Of a stretch of 12,930 nt of DNA, positions 1-7,109 are shown one piece after another. Made by a program: the position numbers and the translations under genes. Position 1 is the first letter of the stretch. Every line of letters starts with the position of its first letter. Source of the stretch: JAWVYT01 sp964605205 (GTDB lineage: Bacteria > Gemmatimonadota > Gemmatimonadetes > Longimicrobiales > RSA9); NCBI GenBank assembly GCA_964605205.1, contig CAZSBL010000102.1, positions 1 through 12,930 of the forward strand, read 5' to 3'. The notes under the pieces were generated by a model. The model was not told where the DNA came from. It worked only from the letters and a program-made list of their open reading frames with translations, and made no database searches.

Positions 1-1553
1 GCCCCCCGCTCGTGGACCGCGGCCTCTTCCAGCCCCCCGTAGAGGCGACTCAGCGCCACAGCGGTCTGCTCCACGCCGAACTGGTCCCGGGCCAGCTCTA
101 CGATTTCCAGGTTGAGCGACGGATTGGGGGTGAGGGCCACCAGACCCCGCCGGCCCGGGAGACCCACCGACTCCAGCGTGGATTCCCGCCGGGCGTCGCC
201 CTCCACCAGCTGGAGCCCCTCCCGGCGGGCCCGCCGGCACTCGGCGACACTGGTATCGACCATCACCACGTCCTCATCACCGGCCTCGACCAGGGCCCGC
301 GCCAGAGCCCGGCCCACCGGGTTCGCCCCCACGATCACGTAGCCCGACAGCTTGTCTTCCCGGACCCCGAGAAGGGAGGCCACCGGGCCAGCCAGCCCAC
401 CCTGCACCAGTACGGTCGTGGCGATGACCAGGAACACCAGGGCCTGGAACTCGGCGCTCCCCGGCACCCCCTGCTGGGCCAGGCGCTGGGCGAACAGGGA
501 GGCCACGGCGGCCGCCACCACGCCCCGGGGTGCCATCCACGCCACGAAGGCTCGCTCCTTCCAGGAGAGGGCCGTACCCATGAGGCTCAGGCTCGCGCTC
601 ACCGGTCGGACCACGAGCATCATCGCTGCCACCGTCGCAACGCCCCGCCACCCGAGTCCGAGTACGTGGTCCAGCTCCACCAGCGCGGCGAGCAGCACGA
701 ATATGAGGCCCAGAAGGAGCATGGTGAGCTGCTCCTTGAACTCCTTCAGCTCCGCGTCCACCCGGGTGCGCGTGTTACCCACCACCAGCCCGGCCGCCGC
801 GGCTGCTACGATGCCGCTCTCCGTCATGAAGGTATCGCTCACCTCGAAGATCGCCACCACGATGGCCAGCGACAGGGCGTTCTCCAGCCCTTTCGGCACC
901 GCCCGTTCCGATCGGAGCAGCGTGCCGATGAGGAGCCCGCCGAGGACGCCCACCACCGTGCCGAATGCCAGCCGCGCCGGCAGCCCCAGGAGGTCAGTGG
1001 CCCGCTGCGAGATGCCGCTGGACAGCTCGATCTCCAGCGCGACGATGGCCAGGACGGCGCCAATCCCGTCGGCGAACACGGCCTCGCCCTCCAGGATCGT
1101 CGAGAGGTTCCGCCGCACCCGGATGCGGCGCAGCACGGGCTGGACCACCGTAGGGCCAGTGACCACCAGGAGCGCGCCGAACGGCACCGAGAGCTGCCAG
1201 CTCCAGCCCATGAGCCAGTGCGACGCCAGTGCGCCGCCGATCCCGGCCACGGTAATGCCCACCGTCACGAGACGCCGAAGCGGCAAGGCCTGGCCCCGGA
1301 GCTGCTGGAAGCTCAGGTTGAGGCCGCCCTCGAACAGGATCACCGCCACCGCCATCCCCACCAGGTAGAGCAGGGCGCCATCCAGGCTTTCGGGCTGCAC
1401 CACTCCGGCCAGCTCCGGCCCCAGCAGCACCCCGGCGAGCAGGAGCAGCACGATGCTGGGCATCCGCATGTGGCGGGCCACCACCTGGACCAGCATGCCC
1501 ACCGCAAGGGCGAGCCCGACGGTGAGGCCGGGGCTGTAGAAGATGGTCTCCAT
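1..1553 (-). CDS. Cation/proton antiporter (CPA1/NhaP-like) with C-terminal nucleotide-binding domain, 3' end outside window
   Basis: Partial gene: 517 codons are present and the C-terminus lies beyond base 1. Residues 1-395 are a chain of hydrophobic helices typical of monovalent cation:proton antiporters, with LLGPELAG near 43-50, FEGGLNL at 74-80, TGPTVVQPVLRRIRVRR at 132-148 and LEGEAVFADGIGA at 154-166. The aspartate at 162 matches the ion-binding Asp of the family, and APRGVVAAAVAS (341-352) is the conserved late-helix arginine motif. From about 404 a TrkA-N/RCK-like Rossmann domain follows (SGYVIVGANPVGRALARAL, then VVMVDTS and VEGDARRE); its glycine loop reads GANPVG, so the first GxG is imperfect. 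The role is exchange of Na+ or K+ for H+ across the inner membrane, perhaps gated by nucleotide binding. The ATG at 1553 is chosen because the first helix begins directly after it; no strong Shine-Dalgarno is seen. The exact ion cannot be read from sequence. The gene lies outside the repeat-bracketed sugar locus. Confidence 0.85.
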   Translation of the reverse strand, partial: METIFYSPGLTVGLALAVGMLVQVVARHMRMPSIVLLLLAGVLLGPELAGVVQPESLDGALLYLVGMAVAVILFEGGLNLSFQQLRGQALPLRRLVTVGITVAGIGGALASHWLMGWSWQLSVPFGALLVVTGPTVVQPVLRRIRVRRNLSTILEGEAVFADGIGAVLAIVALEIELSSGISQRATDLLGLPARLAFGTVVGVLGGLLIGTLLRSERAVPKGLENALSLAIVVAIFEVSDTFMTESGIVAAAAAGLVVGNTRTRVDAELKEFKEQLTMLLLGLIFVLLAALVELDHVLGLGWRGVATVAAMMLVVRPVSASLSLMGTALSWKERAFVAWMAPRGVVAAAVASLFAQRLAQQGVPGSAEFQALVFLVIATTVLVQGGLAGPVASLLGVREDKLSGYVIVGANPVGRALARALVEAGDEDVVMVDTSVAECRRARREGLQLVEGDARRESTLESVGLPGRRGLVALTPNPSLNLEIVELARDQFGVEQTAVALSRLYGGLEEAAVHERG

Positions 1554-1623
1554 AGGATGAAAACGTGGGACATCCGTCCCGCGAAGGCGAGGGGGGGAGG
1601 GGGCCGGCGATCCCGGGGCCCTC
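1554..1623. other. Short gene-free spacer with a small hairpin
   Basis: This spacer separates the stop codon of the DUF5694 tail (1624-1626) from the antiporter start. It contains an inverted repeat, GGGAC at 1567-1571 and GTCCC at 1576-1580 with a 4-nt loop. Read on the minus strand, it is followed by a TTTT run. It could be a weak terminator for the upstream minus-strand gene or a leader hairpin of the antiporter. The 5-bp stem is too short to be sure. Confidence 0.25.
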
Positions 1624-1659
1624 TTACGACTCGTGTTCGAGATACGCCAGCGGATCGAC
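1624..1659 (-). pseudogene. Orphan C-terminal tail of a DUF5694 gene
   Basis: On the minus strand these bases read VDPLAYLEHES and then TAA. The first seven codons are identical in DNA and frame to the end of the homologous part of the DUF5694 gene at the right edge of the window (12467-12487). DUF5694 proteins end shortly after a motif of this kind, so this looks like the natural tail and stop codon. Upstream of 1659 there is no further resemblance to DUF5694. It is best explained as the distal fragment of a gene split by insertion of the sugar locus. A remnant of a second, mostly deleted paralogue is the alternative. Confidence 0.5.
1638..1659. repeat. 22-bp direct repeat, left copy
   Basis: A perfect 22-bp match, in the same orientation, to 12466-12487. 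The shared core includes GATACGCCAGCGGATCGAC. Identity stops abruptly on both sides: position 1637 is T against A, and 1660 is C against G. The match encodes VDPLAYL on the minus strand, in the C-terminus of a DUF5694 reading frame. It resembles the left direct repeat of an insertion. Confidence 0.85.
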
Positions 1660-1715
1660 CACCTGGCTCGCGGTTGTCGAACGCCCACGGTGCGTACCGC
1701 TGCCGGCGGGGAGCT

Positions 1716-2390
1716 TCATGCGCGCCGGCGAGCGTCCGCCGCCAGCCGGTCGAGGACCCGCGCGTTCCCGAGGGCGTCGGCCGGCGCCAGGCGCGGCTCG
1801 CGCACCCACGTGGCGAACGGCTCGCTGAGGATGAGGGCGCCCTCCGTGCCGATGACCACCCCTCGCTAATAGAGGCCGCCACCGCCCCACTCGGGGTTCA
1901 ACCGGACGTCGTCCGCTCGGCCCAGGCGGAAGCTGAACGACGCTTCCACCGCGGTCACCTAACCGATGGCGCCCTCCCCTACCCGCCGCTGCGCTGCGGC
2001 GATCTGCGGATGATGCCGGTACATGAAGGCCTCCACGAGCAGACGATGGGCGGCCGCGGCGGCGGCGACCATCTCCCCGCACTCCTCGGCCGAGCGCCCG
2101 AGGGGCTTCTCGCAGAGCACGTGCTTCCCGTGCCGGAGCGCCTCGAGGACCAGGTCGCGGTGCAGCCCGTTGTGGGTGGCCACGTAGACGGCGTCGACGT
2201 CCGGGTCCCGCAGCAGCGCCTCGTAGGAGCCGTAAGCGCGCCGCGGAGCGAGCGACTGCGCCCTGCCCGGATCCCGGCTGGCCGCGGCCTGGAGTACCGC
2301 CCCCTCCGCCCGCGCGAGGGCCGGCGCGAACCGGTTCCGGGCGATCCGACCCACACCGACGATCCCGAAGCGTACCTGACGTTCACTCAT
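1716..2390 (-). pseudogene. Decayed Gfo/Idh/MocA family oxidoreductase
   Basis: The first 143 codons, from ATG at 2390, encode an intact nucleotide-binding half: FGIVGVGRIARNRF, the EKPLG catalytic-lysine motif, and EAFMYRHHPQ typical of the glucose-fructose oxidoreductase/xylose dehydrogenase branch. A perfect AAGGAG Shine-Dalgarno sits 4 bases before the ATG. The frame then meets TAG at 1959-1961, continues with recognisable family sequence (VTAVEASFSFRLGRADDV, then NPEWGGGGLY), and meets a second TAG at 1866-1868. After a large gap relative to the family it resumes as VVIGTEGALILSEPF and ends at TGA 1716-1718 after LGNARVLDRLAADA. All pieces share one frame, so the losses are two nonsense changes plus at least one, probably two, in-frame deletions. 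Relatives are usually 320-350 residues. It would have been a cytoplasmic NAD(P)-dependent sugar oxidoreductase; only a truncated Rossmann half could still be made. Confidence 0.8.
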
Positions 2391-2502
2391 CAAGCTCCTT
2401 CGCGCGCGTGCCGCGGTCGCGGTCGCCCGCCGGGCTGTCGGGCGGTATGATGCGGGCCGACCCGTGACCGGAGCCCGCGACCTGCACCACACGAGCTAAC
2501 GC
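2391..2502. promoter_or_regulatory. Divergent intergenic region before the GH3 gene and the Gfo/Idh/MocA remnant
   Basis: This 112-bp stretch separates two divergent genes and should hold both promoters. A TATGAT hexamer at 2446-2451 (plus strand) matches a bacterial -10 box at five of six positions and lies about 50 bases before the GH3 start, but no good -35 box is found 16-18 bases upstream. An inverted repeat, CGCCCG at 2424-2429 and CGGGCG at 2439-2444, lies just before it and could be an operator. In DNA this GC-rich it may be chance. Confidence 0.25.
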
Positions 2503-4881
2503 ATGGCGACCCTCGATCGTACACTTCCGCCGACCCGTCCCACAACTGACCGGCTGCCGCGCCTCGCCGCGCTGACCGCGCTGACCACGGCGTGCATGGC
2601 GGCTCCCGCGACGACGCCCTCCGAGCCCGCGGTGGCGGGCGCCCATCCCGTGCCGGTGGCGCCGGTGGCGACCTCGCCGGACCCGGCGGAAGAAGCGTTC
2701 ATCGACTCGCTCCTGACGCTGATGACGCTGGGCGAGAAGGTGGGCCAGCTCACCCAGGGCCAGGGCGCCGGCGGCAACACCGGCTCCTCCGATGAGACGC
2801 GGGGCGCGGCGGAGATCCGTGCCGGGGAGGTCGGGTCGTTCCTGAACGTGTACGGCGCCGAGCGGCTGCGCGAGCTCCAGCGGCTGGCGGTGGAGGAGTC
2901 GCGGCTGGGGATCCCGCTCCTGTTCGCGTTCGACGTCATCCACGGCTTCCGGACCATCAGCCCCGTCCCGCTGGCGGAGACGGCCACGTGGGACCCGGCG
3001 CTGGTGGAGTGGTCGGCCCGGGTGGCCGCCGTGGAGGCCACCGCCCACGGGATCCACTGGACGTACGCGCCCATGGTGGACATCGCCCGGGACGCGCGCT
3101 GGGGCCGGGTGGTCGAGGGCGCGGGCGAGGACCCCTGGCTCGGCTCCGTCATGGCGGCGGCCCGCGTCCGGGGCTTCCAGGGCCGCGACCTCCGTGACGC
3201 CACCACCGTGATGGCCACGCCCAAGCACTTCGTCGCCTACGGCGCGGCGGAGGGCGGCCGGGACTACAACGTGGCCGACGTCTCCCGGCGGACGCTCCAC
3301 GAGGTCTACCTGCCGCCGTTCCACGCCGCGTTGCGGGCGGGGGCGCTGTCGGTCATGGCCGCGTTCAACGAGGTGGCCGGCGTCCCCATGCACGCCAACG
3401 AGACGCTGCTGACCGACGTGCTGCGGGAGGATTGGGGCTTCGACGGCGTGGTCGTGAGCGACTACACGTCCATCCGGGAACTGCTCGACCACGGGATCGG
3501 CGTCGATGACGAGGACGTGGGCGTGGCCGCGCTCCGGGCGGGCGTCGATGTGGACATGCTGAGCGAGATCTACCTGGAGGACATTCCGCCGGCGGTCCGC
3601 TCCGGCCGCATCAACCAGGCGCTGGTGGACCGGGCCGTCCGCCGGGTGCTACGGGCCAAGTACCGCCTCGGCCTCTTCGACGACCCGTTCCGCTACCACG
3701 ACCCGGCCCGGGAGCGGAGCGAGGTGCTCACACCCGGGCACCGGGCCGTCGCCCGGGAGATCGCCCGGGAGTCCATCGTGCTGCTGAAGAACGATGGCGT
3801 GCTGCCGTTCCCGAAGGACCTGGCGACCGTGGCGGTCATCGGCGCGCTGGCCAATTCGCCCCGGGACGCCCTGGGCAGCTGGGTGATCGCGGGCCGCGCG
3901 GAGGACGCCATCCCGGTGCTGGAGGGGATCCGGCGAGCGCTGCCCGGCACGGACGTCGTCTACGAGGCGGGCGTGGGCGAGCTCCCCGCCGGCGGCGAGG
4001 GTTTCGCCGCCCCGCCCAGGGAGGTCCAGGCCGCGGCGCTGGCGGACACCGCCGGGTTCGCCGCGGCGGTGTCGGCGGCGGAGCGGGCGGACGCCGTGGT
4101 CCTGGTGGTCGGCGAGCACCAGGGGATGAGCGCGGAAGCGAGCAGCCGGGCGGATCTCGGGCTCCCGGGCGCGCAGCTCGAGCTCGCGCGGCGCGTCCTC
4201 GCCACCGGCACGCCCACCGCCGTGGTGCTGATGAACGGCCGCCCGCTGGCCCTCCCCTGGCTGGCGGAGCACGCCCCCGCGCTCCTGGAGACCTGGTTCC
4301 TGGGCACCGAGATGGGGCCCGCCGTGGCCGACGTGGTCTTCGGCGACCACAACCCGTCCGGGAAGCTGCCGGTCTCCTTCCCACGGGCGACCGGGCAGGT
4401 GCCCATCTACTACGCCCACAAGAACACTGGCCGGCCGCCGGACCCCGACAACCACTTCTCGTCCAGGTACCTGGACGTGCACTGGACGCCACGTTTCCCG
4501 TTCGGCTACGGCCTCAGCTACACGACGTTCGCCTACCACGGCCCGCGCCTCGACCGCGCCTCCATCGCCGCCGGCGACTCCCTCACGGTGGAGACCACGG
4601 TCACCAACACCGGCAACGTAGCCGGGCAGGAGGTGGTTCAGCTCTACGTACGCGACGACGTGGGCAGCGTCACGCGGCCGGTACGCCAGCTCCGCGGCTT
4701 CCGCAAGGTCCGCCTCGCGCCCGGGCAGTCGGAGACCGTCCGGTTCACCCTCGGCCCCGACGAGCTGGCCTTCTATGACCTGAACATGCGCCGCGTGGTC
4801 GAGCCCGGAACGTTCACGGTCTTCGTGGGCGCGAGCTCCGCGGCCGGTGACAGCGCGAGCTTCACGGTGCGGCCGCGGTAA
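2503..4881 (+). CDS. bglX: GH3 beta-glucosidase, BglX type, probable periplasmic lipoprotein
   Basis: A 792-residue protein that hydrolyses terminal non-reducing beta-glucosyl (or related) residues from oligosaccharides by a retaining mechanism. The N-terminal (alpha/beta)8 domain spans about 60-395 and carries TPKHFVAYGAAEGG (239-252) and the nucleophile motif VVSDYTS, with Asp320 as catalytic nucleophile. The alpha/beta sandwich domain spans about 420-640; its GEHQGMSAEASSR (537-549) places the acid/base at Glu545, as in Escherichia coli BglX. A fibronectin III-like domain closes the protein (about 685-775). Length fits the family. An in-frame TAA at 2497-2499 fixes the ATG at 2503. The N-terminus has a hydrophobic stretch followed by LTTAC, a weak lipobox with Cys31, so lipoprotein export is likely. 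The Shine-Dalgarno is poor. The gene converges on the Gfo/Idh/MocA gene downstream and diverges from the broken one upstream; it probably supplies glucosides or glucose to the locus. Confidence 0.92.
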   Translation: MATLDRTLPPTRPTTDRLPRLAALTALTTACMAAPATTPSEPAVAGAHPVPVAPVATSPDPAEEAFIDSLLTLMTLGEKVGQLTQGQGAGGNTGSSDETRGAAEIRAGEVGSFLNVYGAERLRELQRLAVEESRLGIPLLFAFDVIHGFRTISPVPLAETATWDPALVEWSARVAAVEATAHGIHWTYAPMVDIARDARWGRVVEGAGEDPWLGSVMAAARVRGFQGRDLRDATTVMATPKHFVAYGAAEGGRDYNVADVSRRTLHEVYLPPFHAALRAGALSVMAAFNEVAGVPMHANETLLTDVLREDWGFDGVVVSDYTSIRELLDHGIGVDDEDVGVAALRAGVDVDMLSEIYLEDIPPAVRSGRINQALVDRAVRRVLRAKYRLGLFDDPFRYHDPARERSEVLTPGHRAVAREIARESIVLLKNDGVLPFPKDLATVAVIGALANSPRDALGSWVIAGRAEDAIPVLEGIRRALPGTDVVYEAGVGELPAGGEGFAAPPREVQAAALADTAGFAAAVSAAERADAVVLVVGEHQGMSAEASSRADLGLPGAQLELARRVLATGTPTAVVLMNGRPLALPWLAEHAPALLETWFLGTEMGPAVADVVFGDHNPSGKLPVSFPRATGQVPIYYAHKNTGRPPDPDNHFSSRYLDVHWTPRFPFGYGLSYTTFAYHGPRLDRASIAAGDSLTVETTVTNTGNVAGQEVVQLYVRDDVGSVTRPVRQLRGFRKVRLAPGQSETVRFTLGPDELAFYDLNMRRVVEPGTFTVFVGASSAAGDSASFTVRPR

Positions 4882-4961
4882 GCCGCGCGGGGGCCGGCGG
4901 CACGTGGATGGGGTCGGGGCCCTGGCCCGTTCCCGTCACGGACGCGTCGCCCCTGTGATGC
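4882..4961. other. Convergent intergenic spacer, no clear terminator
   Basis: This 80-bp gap separates the stop codons of two convergent genes. A GGGCC/GGCCC pair near 4917-4928 could form a short hairpin, but its loop is only 2 nt and no T-run follows on either strand. I see no convincing intrinsic terminator here. Confidence 0.3.
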
Positions 4962-6206
4962 CTATCCCACCTGGCCCGACCACTCCCCTCTGGCCACCGC
5001 GGGTACGAAGCCCTCGAGGCCGTCGGGGGGGAAGTCCAGCGTCCGGCCTTCTTCGGCGCTCTGGTACGCGGCCATGAGCAGCTCCACTACATCGAGGCCG
5101 TCCCGGAAGGTGAGCATGGGCGTCTCACGGCCGAGGAACGCCCGGGCGAAGTGGCGGTCTTCGGCCTGGTAGCCGTACTTCACGGGCTCGTCGGCCACCA
5201 CGGGCATCTGGCCCACCTCGGCGTTCTGCTTCTCCACCAGGTCCTCTCCCTCGGGGCCCTGGACGGCCCGGCTGAAGAAGAGGTCGAGGCCGGACTCGAG
5301 CGATGTCCATTTCAGGCTGTACTCGGGGCCCAGCAGCTCGGCGGAGAGCCGGAGGCCGGGGCCGACAAAGCTCCACGACGTGGTCGCCTCGCCGATGGCC
5401 CGGTGGCCGTCGGGTGTCTCGAACTCGATGATGACGCTGGCGAAGTCCTCGGCGGGCGCCGTCGTGTAGTCCACGCCGTCCATCCGCTCGGCCAGCGTCT
5501 GCGCGTAATGGGGCCGGGTCCACTTGAGGCTGGCGATGTGGCCGGTGACCCGCACGGGCCGGAGACCGGAGACCGGCCGGCCGGGCTCGGTGAGGAGGTG
5601 CCGGACCACCAGCGCCGAGTGGCACATCATGTCGTTCAGCACGCCGCCGCCCTGGAGCCGCCCCTGCCAGAACCAGGGCTCGTGGGGCCCGCTGTGCTCT
5701 TCCGCCGCCCGCGCCAGGTACGGCGGCCCGGTGGTGGCGGCGCCCCGGGCCCAGAGCAGCTCGTGCCCTCGCTCCACGTCGGGCGCGAAGACCTGGTTCT
5801 CGAGGTAGCCGGTGACCAGGTCCACCCGCTCCGCCAGCGCCACCATCTGCCGGGCCTCAGCCACGTTCCGGGCCAGCGGCTTCTCGCACGCCACGCCCTT
5901 CAGCGCGGCGCCGGCCTCGATGGCGGCCACGATGGCCTCCATGTTCTCGACCCGGGCCTGGTTCGGGCCGGAGATCCAGATGGCGTCGATGGCGGGGTCG
6001 GCCACCATGGCGCCGATGGAGTCGAAGGCCCGGGCATCGCCCACGCCCAGCGCCCGGGCCTCGGCCGCGGCGGCCTCCCGGTGCTCCGGGTTCGGGCTCC
6101 AGACGCCGAGGACGTCCGCGTCTCGCACGCCCACCCACGCCCGCAGGTGGAAGCCCGCGTTGAAGCCGCTGCCGATGAATCCCACGCCGAGTCGGTCGGT
6201 GGCCAT
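4962..6206 (-). CDS. Gfo/Idh/MocA family NAD(P)-dependent oxidoreductase, cytoplasmic
   Basis: A 414-residue protein of the Gfo/Idh/MocA family, which oxidises or reduces ring carbons of sugars and inositols with NAD(P). The Rossmann domain begins at once (LGVGFIGSGFNAGFHLRAW, residues 6-24), followed by WISGPN (77-82) and ACEKPLA (106-112), with the catalytic lysine in EKP. The C-terminal alpha/beta domain has GGGVLNDMMCHSALVVRHLL (187-206); Asp192 and His196 fit the family's active-site Asp/His pair. Start chosen at 6206 because GGAGGAG lies 5 bases upstream; a longer frame reaches 6275 but lacks this site. No signal peptide is present, unlike the Tat-exported relative in the opposite operon. 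Divergent from that operon, it probably shares its regulatory region. I infer a role on 3-keto sugars after uptake; the substrate is not readable from sequence. Confidence 0.88.
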   Translation of the reverse strand: MATDRLGVGFIGSGFNAGFHLRAWVGVRDADVLGVWSPNPEHREAAAAEARALGVGDARAFDSIGAMVADPAIDAIWISGPNQARVENMEAIVAAIEAGAALKGVACEKPLARNVAEARQMVALAERVDLVTGYLENQVFAPDVERGHELLWARGAATTGPPYLARAAEEHSGPHEPWFWQGRLQGGGVLNDMMCHSALVVRHLLTEPGRPVSGLRPVRVTGHIASLKWTRPHYAQTLAERMDGVDYTTAPAEDFASVIIEFETPDGHRAIGEATTSWSFVGPGLRLSAELLGPEYSLKWTSLESGLDLFFSRAVQGPEGEDLVEKQNAEVGQMPVVADEPVKYGYQAEDRHFARAFLGRETPMLTFRDGLDVVELLMAAYQSAEEGRTLDFPPDGLEGFVPAVARGEWSGQVG

Positions 6207-6383
6207 GCTCGCTCCTCCAGGCAAAGAGTCCGGGTCGCCGGACCAAGGTACGAACCAGTCCCGGGGGCACGCCACAGAGCCCGCCCGCGTTCCCGGACTT
6301 TCCGAACGCGGCCCCGGTCCTCACTTTGTCGGAACGCCCCCACCCACGGTTTGCAACCCCGAGCGGACGGGAGGGATCGATCG
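6207..6383. promoter_or_regulatory. Divergent control region of the sugar operon with a 25-bp inverted repeat
   Basis: This 177-bp region separates the minus-strand oxidoreductase from the six-gene plus-strand operon, so it should hold both promoters. It contains an inverted repeat of CGCGTTC (6286-6292) and GAACGCG (6304-6310) around an 11-nt spacer, near the middle of the gap, which is a plausible operator for a shared regulator. No regulator gene lies in the window. Before the operon start, GGAGGG (6370-6375) is a strong Shine-Dalgarno, and a perfect palindrome ATCGATCGAT (6376-6385) runs into the start codon. I find no convincing -35/-10 pair. Confidence 0.4.
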
Positions 6384-7109
6384 ATGCTCAGCCCCCGAGC
6401 GGCCATCCCCGCCATCACCCTGGCCTTCGCCGCAGCCGCCTGCGCGCCCGATCCGCCGCCCGGCGACGACGGGGACGAATCGGACCCGGCCGACGGCTGG
6501 GTGACGCTCTTCGACGGCACCGACCTCTCGGCGTGGCGCGGGTACCAGCGCCACGAGGTGCCCGCCGGCTGGCAGGTCCGGGACGCCGCGCTGGTCCTCG
6601 ACCCCTCGGCCGGTGACGGCGGCGACCTGGTGACCCGGGCGTCTTTCGGCGACTTCGAGCTGGAGCTGGAGTGGCGGGTGGAGCCCGGCGGGAACAGCGG
6701 GATCTTCTTCCGGACCGACGAGGAGGCCAACGCCATCTGGTACCACGCCCCGGAGCTGCAGATCCTCGACGACGACGCCCACGCCGATGGCGCCGACGCC
6801 ACCACCTCCGCCGGTGCCTGCTACGCCCTCTACGCGCCCACCGACGACGTGGTGCGCCCGGCGGGCGAGTGGAACCACGTGCGGATCGTGGCCCGCGGGC
6901 CCCGGATCGAGCACTGGATGAACGGGACGAGGATCGTCGACTACGTGATCGGGTCCGAGGACTGGAACCGGCGGGTGGCGGAGAGCAAGTTCTCCGCGTA
7001 CCCGAGCTTCGCCGAGGCGACGGAGGGCCGGATCGGGCTCCAGGACCACGGTGACGTGGTCGCGTTCCGCGAGATCCGGATCCGGCGCCTCCATGAGGAA
7101 GCCCCGTGA
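6384..7109 (+). CDS. DUF1080 (3-keto-disaccharide hydrolase domain) lipoprotein
   Basis: A 241-residue protein, almost entirely one DUF1080 domain, a laminin-G/concanavalin-like fold described as a 3-keto-disaccharide hydrolase or 3-keto-glycoside-cleaving domain. Family signatures in order: VTLFDGTDLSAWRG (40-53), PGGNSGIFFR (101-110), HAPELQILDDDAHADG (121-136, including Glu124, Asp129 and His133), GEWNHVRIVARG (161-172), IEHWMNGTRIVDY (175-187), IGLQDHGD (217-224) and VAFREIRIRRL (226-236). The N-terminus has a short hydrophobic segment ending AAAAC with Cys20, then an acidic, proline-rich linker, so it is probably a periplasm-facing lipoprotein. The start is fixed by GGAGGG 8 bases upstream. 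It is the first gene of the operon, and its TGA overlaps the next ATG (TGATG). With a Gfo/Idh/MocA dehydrogenase and a TIM-barrel isomerase beside it, cleavage of 3-keto-glucosides is the likely job. Confidence 0.88.
   Translation: MLSPRAAIPAITLAFAAAACAPDPPPGDDGDESDPADGWVTLFDGTDLSAWRGYQRHEVPAGWQVRDAALVLDPSAGDGGDLVTRASFGDFELELEWRVEPGGNSGIFFRTDEEANAIWYHAPELQILDDDAHADGADATTSAGACYALYAPTDDVVRPAGEWNHVRIVARGPRIEHWMNGTRIVDYVIGSEDWNRRVAESKFSAYPSFAEATEGRIGLQDHGDVVAFREIRIRRLHEEAP

Noticed and set aside
1340..1882. Minus-strand open frame of about 180 codons overlapping the antiporter start
   Set aside because: It runs out of frame with both the antiporter and the Gfo/Idh/MocA remnant; low-complexity Arg/Ser/Pro sequence with no family resemblance.
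1959..1961. TAG in the Gfo/Idh/MocA remnant as a recoded (read-through) codon
   Set aside because: A second TAG and missing substrate-domain segments follow, so read-through would not give a functional enzyme.
12..2450. Very long open frame on the plus strand (over 800 codons) opposite the antiporter and the oxidoreductase remnant
   Set aside because: The translation is rich in His, Arg, Pro and Gln with no domain, while the opposite strand gives clear family motifs. It is a mirror frame caused by high GC content.
5151..6383. Plus-strand extension upstream of the DUF1080 gene
   Set aside because: It is antisense to a well-supported oxidoreductase gene. The ATG at 6384 has a strong ribosome site and is followed directly by a lipoprotein signal.
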